This document shows, piece after piece, positions 31,490 through 44,269 of a DNA stretch of 64,000 nt (position 1 is the stretch's first letter; each line of letters begins with the position of its first letter). Source of the stretch: Phytophthora hibernalis (taxonomy: Eukaryota; Oomycota; Peronosporomycetes; Peronosporales; Peronosporaceae); the NCBI GenBank assembly GCA_012656075.1, contig JAAKBF010000282.1, forward strand, positions 372,001-436,000, in the 5' to 3' direction. A program made the position numbers and the translations under genes. A model generated the notes under the pieces. It had not been told where the DNA came from. It was given only the letters and a program-made list of their open reading frames with translations, and did not search any database.

Positions 31490-33700
31490 TGACAACCAAA
31501 ATGATACCAGTCGACGAACACGACCGCGAATATGTTAAACTTCAGCAGATGCTCATGCGTCTTCCAAACGTATTACAAACTTCCTGAGCGAGCGAATTGG
31601 TAAGAAGCCATGACAGGAAAGGAAGCAGCGCTCTCTGTGAATATAATACTTGTTTATTTGATGCTCTAAGTGCTAATAGGTTGCAAAATTACTCGCAGCA
31701 GACCCGCAATATCATCCGCAGCAATATGGGGTAAGATTCGGCGGATGATCGCTTAAAAGACATACAGCACGCACTCGTTCAGCTAAAAGGTGGTGATGTT
31801 CTTGTCATTCAAGACTAAATGGAGGAGACCTGTGGAATTGTCATGTAGACAAAGGCGCAAAAGTTAATGTCGTGCTAATAGGTTGCAAAATTACTCGCAG
31901 CAGACCCGCAATATCATCCGCAGCAATATGGGGTAAGATTTGCCGGATGATCGCTTAAAAGACATTCAGCCCGCACTCGTTCAGCTAAAAGGTGGTGATG
32001 TTCTTGTCATTCAGGACTAAATGGAGGAGACCTGTGGAATTGTCATGTAGACAAAGGCGCAAAAGTTAATGTTCCAGCAGTGGGGTGAGACACTAGCGAT
32101 GGATTTCACGCACGGCACCAATAATCTGGGGTATCATCCAAGTACGTGTGCTCACCATTTATAGCAACTTTGTGGTTTCATACAGCGACCTTATGAAATT
32201 ATAGCAACCATATCGCTATTTTAACGTCACATGGGACGCATTTGCTGTGGCTATGTCATCTACAGGACGTTTGGTGAGCACTACATCTATTGGCAGAGAA
32301 TTTCCAGTTTTCGACATTATTTGACTCAACCAACAGGCCGTGACGATATCAACGATCTTGAAGTATTTCAAGAAGAAACATCCTGGATGGTGCGTTATCC
32401 CGTCAGTGGTGATCGACAAGGATTTCGTAGAATGGCCTGTGCTCATGGAATCCTTCCCTGAAACAAAAGTACTGCTGTGTCAATTCCACGCGATTTCGTA
32501 TTGGAAGAAGGCTATGCAGAGGATTTCATTCCACTCGATGGTGCAGCAGCGCGATGATCTATTTAACAGATTTATCAAATCTATATACAGGTGTTTTTAT
32601 GGGCAATGTAGCGTTCCGAATTTAGAAAACAAAAGAATTTTCAAGTCCCATTTTTCCTGTTCTATTTTTTAACAAAACCTATAACTAATTCAACTAAAAA
32701 TTCAATCATTGTAGAATATATTACAAAAATAGCTGAAGTTAAAGCTATTGTTGAAAAAGTGTGCTTACCCTCATGACATAGTTGCTGTACTGGTACGTTC
32801 TACTTCAATTAGCTACCAATGTAAGAATCTAACACTAGGAATATCATGAAATTAGCACAACTGAAGCATACTTTGACACGCGCCGCGAAGCGTTGAAGCG
32901 CTACTGTGAAGACAACAGAAGACCAGCTATTTTCTAGTACTTTGAAAAAGCGGAATACATGCCGAGACATGTGCTCAAACTTCGCCCGCAGTAAATTTTC
33001 TCGGTTGGTAGCACGACCACAAATCGGATTGAATCCAATTGAAACCAAAATAAAAATGCTGCTGAGACAAGACGAGAATTGACAAAACAATAGCCAGTCT
33101 ACTGCAATACCAACACACTGTTAAACAGCAGATAGTGTCGACGATTGGGCCGTTGTCATGCATGCCGAAGACTGTCACGTGCTTTTGCGAGGTATTTCAA
33201 CTAGATTGTCTACAGTCTTTCTATTTTAAGTGAAAAAGAGTAGGAACGATTCGTTACACTCATGGCGGATGCAACTTGCGAGAAAATTCCCTCAAGCGTT
33301 TCTGCTTTGAAAGTTCACTGCTTGAAACAACCGTACAAGTGCGATGATGTTGATTGGATATTTATATGTCTGTTCATTTATTGTGTCGCAATCTCATGCA
33401 TCTTGCAAGCAGCGGACATGGGTACAACTGCTATGGTGTTTGATGAGCGGTGGAGTATGACGTATGCATCGGATGAGAAAGATTGGCTTGCCGCTGCAGC
33501 CGATTCATTGGAGCCGATTGTGCAGATGTCAAAGTTAAAGTCGCCGAAAATAAGGTTGCCATATGATGATCAGACCGATGATGATGGCATAAATACTTCA
33601 CCAGGGAAGACACCAAAGCATAGAATGAGAGCTCGTCGAAAAATGAGATTCCACCCACTCAGCCTTCGAAAAGACTAAATAACTAATGCAGGGTACGGAG
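31490..33700 (+). mobile_element. Degenerate MULE-type DNA transposon (SWIM zinc-finger transposase)
   Basis: Fragments in changing frames follow the order of a Mutator-like transposase. SADDRLKDIQHALVQLKGGDVLVIQD (twice, within a tandem duplication) is followed by WGETLAMDFTHGTNNLGYHP (about 32080-32140), where the Asp begins the DDE core. VVIDKDFVEWPVLMESFPETKVLLCQFHAISYWKKAM (about 32390-32520) has the second Asp and CxFH. NTTTNRIESNWNQ lies near 33005-33050. A damaged SWIM-like CxC segment is near 33340, and GTTAMVFDERWSMTYA near 33420-33470. Stops and frameshifts throughout make it non-autonomous. Terminal repeats were not found. Confidence 0.65.
31670..32072. repeat. Tandem duplication, 202-bp period, inside the MULE
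   Basis: Unit 1 (31670-31871) and unit 2 (31872-32072) are nearly identical, starting GTGCTAATAGGTTGC and ending AAAGTTAATGT, with only a few substitutions. The high identity implies a recent event in an already dead element. Confidence 0.9.
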
Positions 33701-35180
33701 CCGTCGTCTAAGTCGATTTCAGAAGCAGGAACAGCATTGTCAAACCAATCTGAAGAAACTGCCAATAATCACGATGTATGTAGGTTAAACAGTTGAAACA
33801 ACCCAAAATTTCGCGGGGTTGACATTCTTGGCGTTCGCAAGTACCCAAGAAACTTGACGGTGTCGTTGAAGGAGCTTCTAACCAGGGAGAAGCGCCTCGA
33901 ATCTGAAAAATAGAGTTGGAGATGATTTTTCAGAAGTATCCTGTTCTGCTGAAAGACGCTTGCCTACGAGCTCGTATGATGTAATGTCACTGGGAAATTG
34001 TGCGACCAACCGACTACGCAGCAACGCAACGTTTCCAAGAAGAATGCATCTGTTATACACTCAAAAAGACGGTAGATTGTTGTTTACAATTCACGAGAGC
34101 GTTCAATATCTATGAAACAGACAGAGCTAATAAAATTCACGAGCTGCTTATGAACCAACTGAGATAGGCAAAACCAAACTGTTTTTAGTTCTAATACAAC
34201 ATGCATGCCGTAGCAATGATGCTTGTTTTGATTTTACGCGAACGTCTCATGTTGGGCATCAAATTACGATGTGTCTTCTTGGGCAGTAAGCTGATCTCCA
34301 TCACTTACCGTCTCCGACAATTCGAAGCTGTGCTCTTCATGCTGTTCACCCAGGTCTTGAAACTCTTGCTGAGTTGCGAATTTCTTCTCCAGACATACAC
34401 TCATCTTCTCTATCTTTTCTTTCATTCTGGCAAGGTCGGCAACTCAAGCACGCACCAGCTCAAATGCGAGCGCCTTCTCGTTCATGACGACGAAGAGAGA
34501 GAGAATCCACAAGTGTGATTTGTCCGATATCTCTAAATTTCCGAAACCCCACGAGTGTAGCCACCAAGGTCTTCACACGCCCGTATTATACCGTATTATA
34601 AATATCATCCACGCAGATATTTTTAGGGTTGATTTGCATTTGTTAATACCGCCAGAATAGTTGCTTTAGCGCTAAGGTTGCCATTTTTAGCATCGTAAGA
34701 TCGTAAATGGCAAAAGTTAAGGTTGTGGTAGCGCCATTCCAAACTGTTGTTAGAAAATGTGGGCTAGATCACCAGGTCTCATTAATCGCGGGGATTTGAC
34801 CCGGATTCCCGCACCTTACCTATTTTAAAATCGCGAAATGACATTCCCCAATTTCCCCATTTTCTATTCTTAGCTATACTCAACCTTATGCCTCTTAGTA
34901 AGGCAGAAAAGGCGAGTGTTTAAACTCTACAACATTTGTCTTCTGATGAAGAGTCTAGATGCGAGCGCAGCTCGAAAAGATGTGACCATGTGCTTCATGC
35001 TCAACAGAGCTACAGTTTAGAAAATGAACACCGAGACCGTGGGGTCTGACTTTTCTGTAATTGGTTGGGAGGGGAATGAAGATCGACAAACTTCTCTTAG
35101 TAGGAATTCTTCACGTTTCCGTGCTTTCAAATAGTATTAAAAATTGCATTTGATCTCATCATTTCAGTACTACTACCTAG
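33701..35180. other. AT-rich gene-free stretch
   Basis: Possible residual MULE 3' sequence, then unannotated AT-rich DNA. A 105-codon frame at 34201-34518 has no motif and is not called. Confidence 0.4.
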
Positions 35181-35692
35181 TACTACCTCCGGCCCGAAAC
35201 ATAATGTGCATTCAGGTAATGATATTTATACATTTACTCACAGAACGATTGATACATCGCGTAGGACCTCTTTGAGGCGATAGCTGTCTTGTCCGGCTGA
35301 TCTATTTTTACATTTACACTGGTTGCATCCTTGGATCACTACATACACTTTTGCAAACACACCTATCAAGTCGGGCGACTAAAAATTTCGCAGCGCTCTC
35401 AATATTTATCAGATCCAGTTGCGGATTCAACCTACCCAATCGTTGTGTCCACAGCTGTTGGGTTAGCATGCGTTAAGATAGTTTAACGCCCAATCAATCC
35501 GCACAGATTAGAAAACAATCCTGCAATTAGACACTGATTACTGGTATGGATAAACTTACGACCACATATTGACCGATCAAATGGCGTACGTAGTTAGATT
35601 TGATCCAATTTCACCCAATAATTTTCCTTTAAAAACATGGCGTGCCTCACATAATATTAAAATGCACATTATGATTCGGGACGGAGGTAGTA
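35181..35692. mobile_element. Tc1/mariner-like MITE (about 512 bp, TA flanks)
   Basis: Terminal inverted repeats of about 30 bp: left TACTACCTCCGGCCCGAAAC... (35181-35212), right ...TTCGGGACGGAGGTAGTA (35661-35692), with about two mismatches. Both ends sit at TA, the mariner target. The CTACCTCCGTCCC terminus is typical of Stowaway-like elements. No transposase inside. Confidence 0.75.
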
Positions 35693-36043
35693 GGATACTA
35701 TATTCACTAATGAAAAATCCTTTAATCACATATTTTCAGTTCATTTTTACTATATTCACTATGCAACGAAGATCCCCTAAAACAAAGTAGCTTCATTTCG
35801 ATAATTTCAGGAATTACCGAGTCTGTAAATCACCAACGTTGCGGACATCATAGTAAAGCCAAATGCATTTGCTTTTAGACACGATTCTAGGCAGCCTATA
35901 CAGCTGTCGGAGGGTGGGGTACCCCCAACAGATGCACCAATCAATCGAGTTTGTGCAAGCAAAAGTATCTTTTAAGTGGCCATTTTCTGTCTATTTATAC
36001 ACGGATTCGATGGGACAGCAACCATAGCCACGACATGACGACT
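35693..36043. other. Spacer between the MITE and piggyBac 1
   Basis: No feature recognised. Confidence 0.4.
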
Positions 36044-38890
36044 TTAACCCTTTCACTACCAGAGATTTTTGCAGGTCCGCTACGGACCTATAACTGGACG
36101 AATCAGAGGGCAGCATTTCCGATTAATCGACCTATCCTGATGTCGTTTGCAGCCACGTAGTTGCTCCTAGTGTTTCTCACGGTACTGCCTTCAGTTTGAA
36201 ATTTTGAACGAGAGCTCATGGCGGGCAGCGATCTCTCCACGCAAGTGTGCAGCTACAGCGGCGACGCGCCTTGCGAGTGGCACCAGTACAGCAAGGCGAT
36301 AATCGGCAGCAGGCTCCGAATGCTGACGATCACGCGCAAGCGGAGCACTCCGTGGAACATCAAGAGTTCCCTATATTAGCTCTATTTCTACTTGAAGGAT
36401 GGCTCGCTATCCAGGACGGCACATGTCGGGGTTCCGCTGTTTGTGGAGAAGGAGATTGCTCCCCTGAATGACACCATCAGGTACTGTAGAGACGAAAGAA
36501 GACAATCAAGTAGCCAAGGTGCTGAGCGGGATGGCGCCAAAGCAAGCCTGTGTTCTTCCGTCACTTGAAGTCTTCGACTCGACCAATGACTCCACTGTGA
36601 AGGTAATTGAGAGTACTGTCACTAAAACCCGCTCACTTACATTTATAATACTGACTTCCAGTTCTCACATGTATCAATACAATGAGTAACCTTACATGGG
36701 CGATAGATTTAGCGCTTATCAACGCTTTCGCGATCTTCCGAAAAGTTGCAGGACCTCACGCGTCACGCTGCGAGAATTCAAACGGCGTGTTGCAGAAAAG
36801 TTGACTTCAGTTCAGCGCGCACGCCAGGAGCAAGCGCGCCGGGTGCAACCTGCACCAATAATGCCACTGAACGAAGTGTTAGGAGCTGATGACAGCTTGC
36901 ACGCTATTACGCCAAACTCTAGGCACAACACAATGGGGAAACTCACATGTTACTTGTGCTCACTAAGAGGCTTCTCGAAGAAGGCCTTATTCGGTTGCAC
37001 AGGTTGCCACCGGGACTTTCACGTTCCGTGCTTCACAGCTGTTCATTATCGAGACCCACTTACGTCCACCTCTCTCACTGCTCGACCTGCACTTGATGCC
37101 GTGTGCGCTGCAGCGGCTGGTGATGCCGCCGCACAAAAGCGTCTAAAGAAGAACAAGACGATAACATACCTCACCTACCATAGCTGCACGATAACAGAGA
37201 TAATAATCGCTTCTCTTTTCGTCGAATTGGGTTGGTGCTCCTCAACTGATCCACTCTGTCCACCCCATTCATGAAAATGTTGTAGGCCACTACAAGGGCA
37301 GGCATTTGAAAGGTTTTTCGGTGCAATAGTTCATCTCCCGTCCAAATTTGTAACGGAGCAAGGCCGTGACATAACCAAATGTCTTCTGCAGAATGTCCCT
37401 GAAGGACACGCTGCGACGGCGTTCCAGCAAGATCGTTCGTATAGAAAATCACTGTAAGTTTATCGCGGAATACGACATATCCAGCATTGACCGCAATTGT
37501 GATCGGTGGGGCTAATCTGTCTGAAGGTGCGGCGGCAGCTTTTTCTGAGCGCGTTTGTGCGCTTCGTGAAGTTTCTCCCAGCCCGTCGGCACATCAATAA
37601 CTGCAACTAGTTCCCAGGACCCGCGCGGAGCATCGTTCATTCGTTCCTTTGCACTATCGAGCTCGGGCCGATCCACTTGCCCTGCAGCGATATTCTGACT
37701 GTTCCTAGCATCTTCATCTCGCTGCCGGTAAACGCGAGCAACGTTTTAGCCAGGTTGTGCCTCGTATAAAAATTATCACACACAAGCAGTCGGCGAGCAC
37801 TTGAAGCTGTGAACGTCTTTGTCAGGTGGCCGCACATCGCGACCCACAAGGCGCTGGCATCCTTTCGCTTCATCGGGATGTCGTTCCGTTCTAGTGTCCT
37901 AAAAAACGCCGTGCGGAGCGCCGGAAACACGTCGACGTAGCTCTCCGTGGGTACTGTTCGCGTCCGATTTCCGTATTCGTTGTCCCAAACTGAGTATGCA
38001 TACAAACTCTCCCAGCCGACTACGCCGTAAAGCGGACGGCATACTTGTCTGGTTTAGGTGGCAGATATGCCTTCGCCCCCGTACGAGCCTTTGTCCGCAC
38101 AGTGATATCGTCCAGGCTTATCGCACCCACAGGCACAGCAATTGCTGCAAATTTCTGCTGCACCTGGACCAGCAATCGTCGGCTGTGCCACAGTAGATCC
38201 TGCTCTCGACGCAAGACGGGCACGCTTCCTGGTGCATGTACCTGGAAACGCGCTCGAATGCTTTTAAAGCGATTTCGATCCATCGTGTTGGTGAAGTCCG
38301 ATTGACCTAGGAATAGCTTTTGGGACCAAAGATCTTTGATCTAAGTGAGAGGGATGACACTCATAGCAATTTCTAATCCAATATAAGCATCGATCTCGAG
38401 CACCGTAGCATCAAGCTTTCACTTCTCCTTGAGCATTTCGTTCGTCCAGCTCTGCCAAGTGTCACGAAATTTACGGGTGAAAAAGGTAGAGAACAATCCT
38501 TGCTCACCGCGCTCCTTGTAGGCTAGTTTGACTGCTTCATCGCGAATGATATGAAGCCCGCTCTCGTCAATTATTCCGTCTACGTAGGCGTTTCCAGTTT
38601 GTCTGCGATGAGCCACCGGGATCGCTGCCGCAGCGTCACTATCGGACACTTCTGCGTCCTCCTCTTCTTCTGCATTGACAGTGTTGTTCACATCGCCCTC
38701 CTCCTCGTCCACGTCCTCCTCGTCCTCGAACTCCCATTCGTCGTCGTCATTCAGTAGCTCATGTATGTTCATCGTCGTGCTGCACGGCGATAGCGAAGTA
38801 TTTGAGTTGTACTACACAGCTTGTACAGCAAAAGCGTAACCGCCGAAAGCCAAACTATTCTGGTCTCCACGGTACTATGAAAGTTATGGG
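36044..38890 (-). mobile_element. Rearranged piggyBac-like DNA transposon (element 1)
   Basis: The left end TTAACCCTTTCACTACCAG at 36044 has the TTAA-CCC form of piggyBac termini, followed by a subterminal dyad AGGTCCG-CTA-CGGACCT (36073-36089). Transposase pieces on the minus strand run from an acidic N-terminal segment (38772-38419) through DRNRFKSIRARFQ (38283), LLVCDNFYTRHNLAKTLL (about 37780) and VAYNIFMNGVDRVDQLRS (about 37250). The C-terminal Cys-rich tail is instead on the plus strand at 36696-37150. The right end is not resolved: related GGTCCGC..GGACC dyads occur at 38890-38904 and 38983-38998. Inactive. Confidence 0.75.
36696..37150 (+). pseudogene. piggyBac transposase C-terminal tail, inverted relative to the element
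   Basis: FSAYQRFRDLPKSCRTSRVTL corresponds to the post-catalytic segment, and LTCYLCSLRG...LFGCTGCHRDFHVPC is a Cys/His zinc-binding tail. It directly abuts, on the opposite strand, the GVDRVDQ segment that it should follow in a normal transposase. Confidence 0.6.
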
Positions 38891-39718
38891 TCCGCTGCGG
38901 ACCTGTTCATCTTGGTGAGCTCCACACCAAATCCACGGTAGCCGACTTTCGACCAATCAACGGCAATCACAATCCGAGTTACGGGTCCGCAGTGGACCTA
39001 CAAGCCTGCTCAATTTGGCTGGTATTCAATACGACCTAAAGCAACCCTTCCAGCAACTTTAGCCGAAGATATGCAATATATATTCAATAATCTAGCCCTG
39101 ATTTAGGACGGGTGTCAGTGCACCAGCGTTCGGTGATTTGGTATATTCAACTAACGCCGTGTTTTAAACGGAGAAGCTCTGGATTGAATCCCTTCTATCG
39201 CGTTGGAGACGCAATTCTCATACACAGGGGCTCCTAAGATGAAGTGGTTGTTTTGCCGAACACTAACCAGTATCTTCGTGGTTTCGTACATCTTTGTTGT
39301 CTTCGTACTAAAATGTGCTTCCAGAAGTAGATGCCCACTCACTAGTAGACATGTATGGTTTTTACTGATGGGAAACTACGTAACCCAAACGAGGAGGCGT
39401 ATTATTTACACGAGTACGAGGTGACAGCAAAGCACCCAACGCTCGGGGATGTCAGGTTGTACTCGCGCGCGGTGGTCATACCACACCAGACACATCTAGA
39501 CTATCACCTACTGTGTTTTGTTGCAAATGGCAGGCATATTTTGTTTCACCCATTTCCTTCAAGCAACATTCAGTGGGTGGATGGGTTTTGATGTTACCCG
39601 TGGTCGCTACGGTCGACATTCTCCTGGGTGTTTTCATTGTCAACCGGTTATTAGATATTAAGGGTAAAGTAAGTGATCTGACCAAGCAGAGGTGTCATTT
39701 GGATACACCTTTATCTAA
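38891..39718. other. Spacer between the two piggyBac elements
   Basis: Holds the GGTCCGC-type dyads near 38890 and 38984. No coding feature supported. Confidence 0.4.
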
Positions 39719-42700
39719 TTAACCCTTCCAATACGAGTTTTCGGATAATCCGGAATCTATTTTAACGAGGTGAAAGTATTCCATGAGGTCTGCAACAGAA
39801 TAGAACCAATCTAATTGCGCATATAGAAGTTTGTATTGGATAAATTTTGACGGTTTTAGTGTAAGGTCTACACAATATGCGACGTAGAATTTTCGGGAAG
39901 CGGTTAGGACTACGTGTATAAGAATCCACGGGCCTCGCCAGCCTTTCATTCCGAAATCAGCGCCGAAGAAGAGACCATCACTCCCGACCGAGCATGTGGC
40001 CCTACGAGAAGTATTTTTCCCAAATTTGGCGCGGGTTGACCAAGAAGGGCTGGACGTACCGAAAGTCGACGGGACTCAGCAACAACCAACGATACCTGCC
40101 TCCTGGTGGGAACCTGAAAGAAACATAAGGCGTGGATTTCTTCGACGGTACGCCGATTGATCAGCGTTCATCTTTGCGAAGCGCTAACGGTTGTATGTTA
40201 TCCAGGCGAGGCTAGTTTACTACGTTACTGCCGGAGCCAGGGTTGGCTTGCATTTGTGCCGGCCCCTACAGTTACGACGCCAGACGATGCCGCCCCGATA
40301 GCGCAAGACGCTTCCCCACCAGCTGGTGCACCCTTGGCAGCCCATGACACGGTCCCTGAATCCGAAGCTCTCCCGACACCATCTGAAGGCGCTTCAACGC
40401 CGACCTCGCTTGTGCGTGTTGATCCCGTGTCAACGACATTAGGTATGACGCGTGCGGACGCGAAGAAAGCTGCAAAACCAAGCCAAGGGCTGCAGCAAAA
40501 GCTACAGCTGCCGCAGATGGACCAACAGCTACGAACACGCCACAGGCCACCGCACTACCTCCTTCTAAGCGTCGCCAAACTGGTACGTGTGAGTGTTGCC
40601 GATTCATGGCTTGTATGACACTAACTGATCTCTTACGGATTACGTAGTTTCAGTTGTTCAGAAAACTGACTCAAGTGTTCCGGCGGATACCGTGCAGTGT
40701 TCCGGAGGTCACGGTGTGTATGCAGGATTATCTTGAATCAGCCACGATACAGGCGCCGAACGTGCCACGTTCTGCTGGTCGTGGAATTTCGCTCGACGCC
40801 TTTGATTCCAACAACTTCCTGGATGCTCTGCGGAGAGACCGGCTTTTCGAACAAACTGACCTCGAAGACATCAACATTGGCGACGACGATTGGTTTCTTG
40901 TTTTGGATTCCGAAGCTGAAGGCGATGAAGACTCCATTTTGCAGGACGAGAATGATGACGAAGATGATCCAGTTTCAGACTGCGATGTGGGCGAAGAAAG
41001 TGACGACGACGTGGGCAGTGAATTTTATCCGGTGGGAAACGTATGACGAGTATCACTCCAGTCAAGTTCGCCACGATGCCTTATCCCTCTACGACGGCCC
41101 TTTGGTCTAACGCGAGCTGCGCTTGCCTACGCCGAGAACCCGCTAGCAATTTTCTACTTTTTCTCCCGAAGGAGCTTTGGCGGGAGATAACGACTGAGAC
41201 GAACAAGTTCCGCTTGGACATCATCGATGAGATTGAGGTGCAAATGCGTGCACGTGCACAGCAGCGTCGTAAGAGAGCTCCTTCGACAATTGTGTTGAGT
41301 GTCGACGAGTACAAAACAAAGCTGAAGCACAAATCTGCTATTCAACCCCACGAGATCGTTCGGTTCATCGGTCTACTAGTTGCCCGCGCGTTGGAGCCAC
41401 GCCGAAAAATCCTGACCCGACACTGGATAACAAGGGTGAAGGGAGCGCTATCCCGCGGCACGTTTGGACATTTCTTGAGTCGTGACCGGTTTCACGACAT
41501 AGCACGATATCTGCACTTCAACCACAATGAGAAGCAAGCGTACACCGGGGATAGAGCGTTCAAGGTGCGCCCAGTAATCCAAGCGTTGCATAAGACTTTC
41601 TTCCGTGGGTATCGACTTGGTGCGCGCATATCATTCGATGAAGGTATGGTGCCGATGCGCCACCGTCGGAACCCCATGCACCAGTACATGCCTGCAAAGC
41701 TCAACAAGTGGGGCACCAAGTTTAACTTGACCTGCTGCGCCAACTCCGCGTACTACTCTAGGTATGAAGTACACCTAGTACGGATATCCGCCTTACTAGA
41801 CGGATATCCGTAGTTTGCTTTTTCCTGCTAATCCGTTACGTACTCTGTATGAGCCGTACTATTTTAGAGACGGAGCTAACTGAAACGTGTGCTGTTCTGA
41901 CTAGGTTGGAAAAATACTGCGGGAAGGCCAACGACAACGAAATCGCTATTGCGCAGCAAGCCGAGGTCAAGAATGTGACACACGTGCTTCGAGGACAGCC
42001 GTCTCAACGTCTTATCTGCACGGATAAATTCTATACGTCGATCCCGCTGTCGCACAAGCTGCTCAGCATGGGGGACGCGCACGTGTGGACCATCCGGAAG
42101 GACCGCAAAGGGACATCGAATTCACGCAAAAGAAGAGGATCAAATGCATGCCTCGAGGGACCTGTCAAGTGGCGGTGTGGCGAGGCCACCCTGGGTTCGT
42201 TGCAGTGACTTGGATGGATAACAAGCTGGTGAGATTCCTCGCGACGGGGTGCTCAACTCAAACTACGCACGTTTCGCTCAGAGAGCGTGATGGTTCTATC
42301 TCCGCGGTGCCATGCCCTCAGCTCGTGCGTGACTATCATGAGGCAATGGGGGAGTCGACGTGCACGATCAGTTGCGATTGCAGAGGTACTAAATTCAACG
42401 AGCGGTTCGCATGCGGAAGTACTACAAGGCTATATTTTTGGACTTGGTGGATATCGCAATGGTGAATGCGTTCATCATTCACAAGATAGCCATGCGACGG
42501 CACAGTAAGCCAGTGCCAACGCACGCAGCTTCATGCGGCAGCTGCACACGGATCTGCTCAATCAAATAAGTGAAGACTTATCGGCTGGAGATGACCTAGA
42601 AGACCTCGTGACGGAGCCTCTTCCCCGACACCCCACACCCTCGAGAAGACTGAAGAACTGAACGGAGCTAAGCGGCGTCAATGGCTCTGCAAGGTATGTT

Positions 42701-43247
42701 TTGCTTACGCTGGCTCAGGAACTCGGAGTTTCGAGACCAGCTACTTCTGTGCCGCGTGCTCGAGAGTCAAGTAGGGGAGAGTCACGCTGTGCAACTAGGT
42801 GCGCATGTTGGATCACGGGAGTGCCCTCACATGCAACGAGGTGTGGCACCAGAGCTGGAAAAATGACATGGCCATTCCGCCCTAGATGCAGCACAAGATC
42901 AGGTTCGTAAGCAAGCGCAGACCCGAAGTTGTGAGCGAGGTAGCTGATGAATAACGTGGAAGTCAGTCAATGAAGAACTTTGCAGAGTGTTGGTTATTTT
43001 GAGGGCCCATGTTGTCTGGTCGTTGTCACAGGGTGTAACGGTTTTGCAGGGAGATTACAATTTGGAGTACTTTGTTCAGCTTTTGTTGATCGGTTTTTTG
43101 TATCATCCAATCAGACGGCGTGTATGGGCCACGTGTCATGCGAAAGGGCTTCAAACATGATATATAGTACTGATTTTCCGGTATTCGTTAATTAATATAT
43201 TTGGGATTCCGGAGTCTCCTGAATAATCGCCGGATTAGAAGAGTTAA
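39719..43247 (+). mobile_element. piggyBac-like DNA transposon (element 2), TTAA to TTAA
   Basis: The left end is TTAACCCTTCCAATACG (39719-39735) and the right end CGGATTAGAAGAGTTAA (43231-43247); read inward these match at 14 of 17 positions. Further in, both ends share TCCGGAATC. The 3.5-kb element contains one plus-strand transposase gene (39994 to about 42870) with two probable introns. Both termini sit at TTAA, the family's target site. Coding lesions show it is no longer autonomous. Confidence 0.78.
39994..42870 (+). pseudogene. piggyBac transposase with introns and Cys-rich tail, frame-broken
   Basis: The N-terminus WRGLTKKGWTYRKSTGLSN...RYLPPGG, interrupted by an in-frame TAA, is followed by GVDFFDG. 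An intron (about 40148-40205) joins it to EASLLRYCRSQGWLAF, and a second (about 40583-40649, CACTAAC branch site) follows a Pro/Ala-rich stretch. An acidic region precedes the catalytic core. There are ISRDRFHDIARYLHFN-like residues, SFDEGMVPMRH (first Asp), CTDKFYTSIPL (second), WMDNKLVRFL (third) and PQLVRDYHEAMG. The tail has CKVC...CAAC...TCNEVWHQSWK and two stops. All three DDD residues are present but the frames shift near 40735, 41760, 42110 and 42350. It is a recent pseudogene or carries sequence errors. Confidence 0.72.
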
Positions 43248-44269
43248 AGAGTGGACACCCACCGATTTCGACTAAAAAATCTGACATGAATCTTATATAA
43301 CAGGTCTACCAATTTCTAAGATATTTGAAAACTGGCGTTCTACCAGACACAAGATTTTTCAAAAGTAAATGCATAAAAAGTAAGAGGTTTTATTGAAGGA
43401 TCGAGTCCCTTTTGGGAGGAACTCTGGATTAAAATCCAGAGAATAATCTAGCCACGGGTTCTGTGATTTCGGCCTGGCAAAGAGGAAGAAACTAGTGTAA
43501 TGAACGCGACAACACGTTTACTACTACTACTAAAGAGGAAGAGGCTAATGGGACAGCTTCAAATAGAGTGTTTGTTAAATGAGATGCAAAACGATGCATG
43601 CGCTGTAAAAATCCACAAGTATGGATAGTGGTTTGCCTCTGAGATTTAGATGACCCCACACCCTCTTTCACGTTATGGTTGCGGTAACTATACGAATTCG
43701 ATGCGCTAAATCCTGCGGGAATCGGTCCACTATCAAACCTTGTCATGACACGCTTGCCTGTATTCCCGCTATGGGATGAGTCTTAAAATGTGTTTACTAC
43801 GCGTTTTAATGCGTACTACGTAGTAGTATCTTTAGACAGAAAGATAGACCCTTTCCAGCAATCTGTTGACGGGCATCTAATTGCGAATGCAGACGTAGCC
43901 TGGTAGTCGAGATGAGGGGTAGGAAAGAAATCCGAAAGTGAGATTGATTTAGTTAGAAGTCCATGTCCTGCTTGATCTCTTTCCTAATGGCGCGACTCCT
44001 AGTGCCTCCTTCACTTACCATGCAATGAAGATGTGTATGCAGCGGGAAGGGTCCGATGGGACGGGAACGCCAACATTTCACTTGAGATTTGTATGGTGCC
44101 ATGCAACGGGAACGGACACATGGGACGGGAACGGTTGGTCTCGTCAATACGCATGCCAATCACATATGCAGTGCCGACTTCAACCGTACCGACCAATCAT
44201 ATCATCCCGATACCAGATAACCACTCAATCAGATCGCCACGTTCGTGTCACTCCAACTATTGACCCCAT
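43248..44269. other. Spacer, piggyBac 2 to Copia pair
   Basis: No gene. A 9-bp stem with an AA loop, CTCTGGATT-AA-AATCCAGAG, lies at 43422-43441. ATGGGACGGGAACG occurs twice near 44056 and 44119. Confidence 0.45.
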
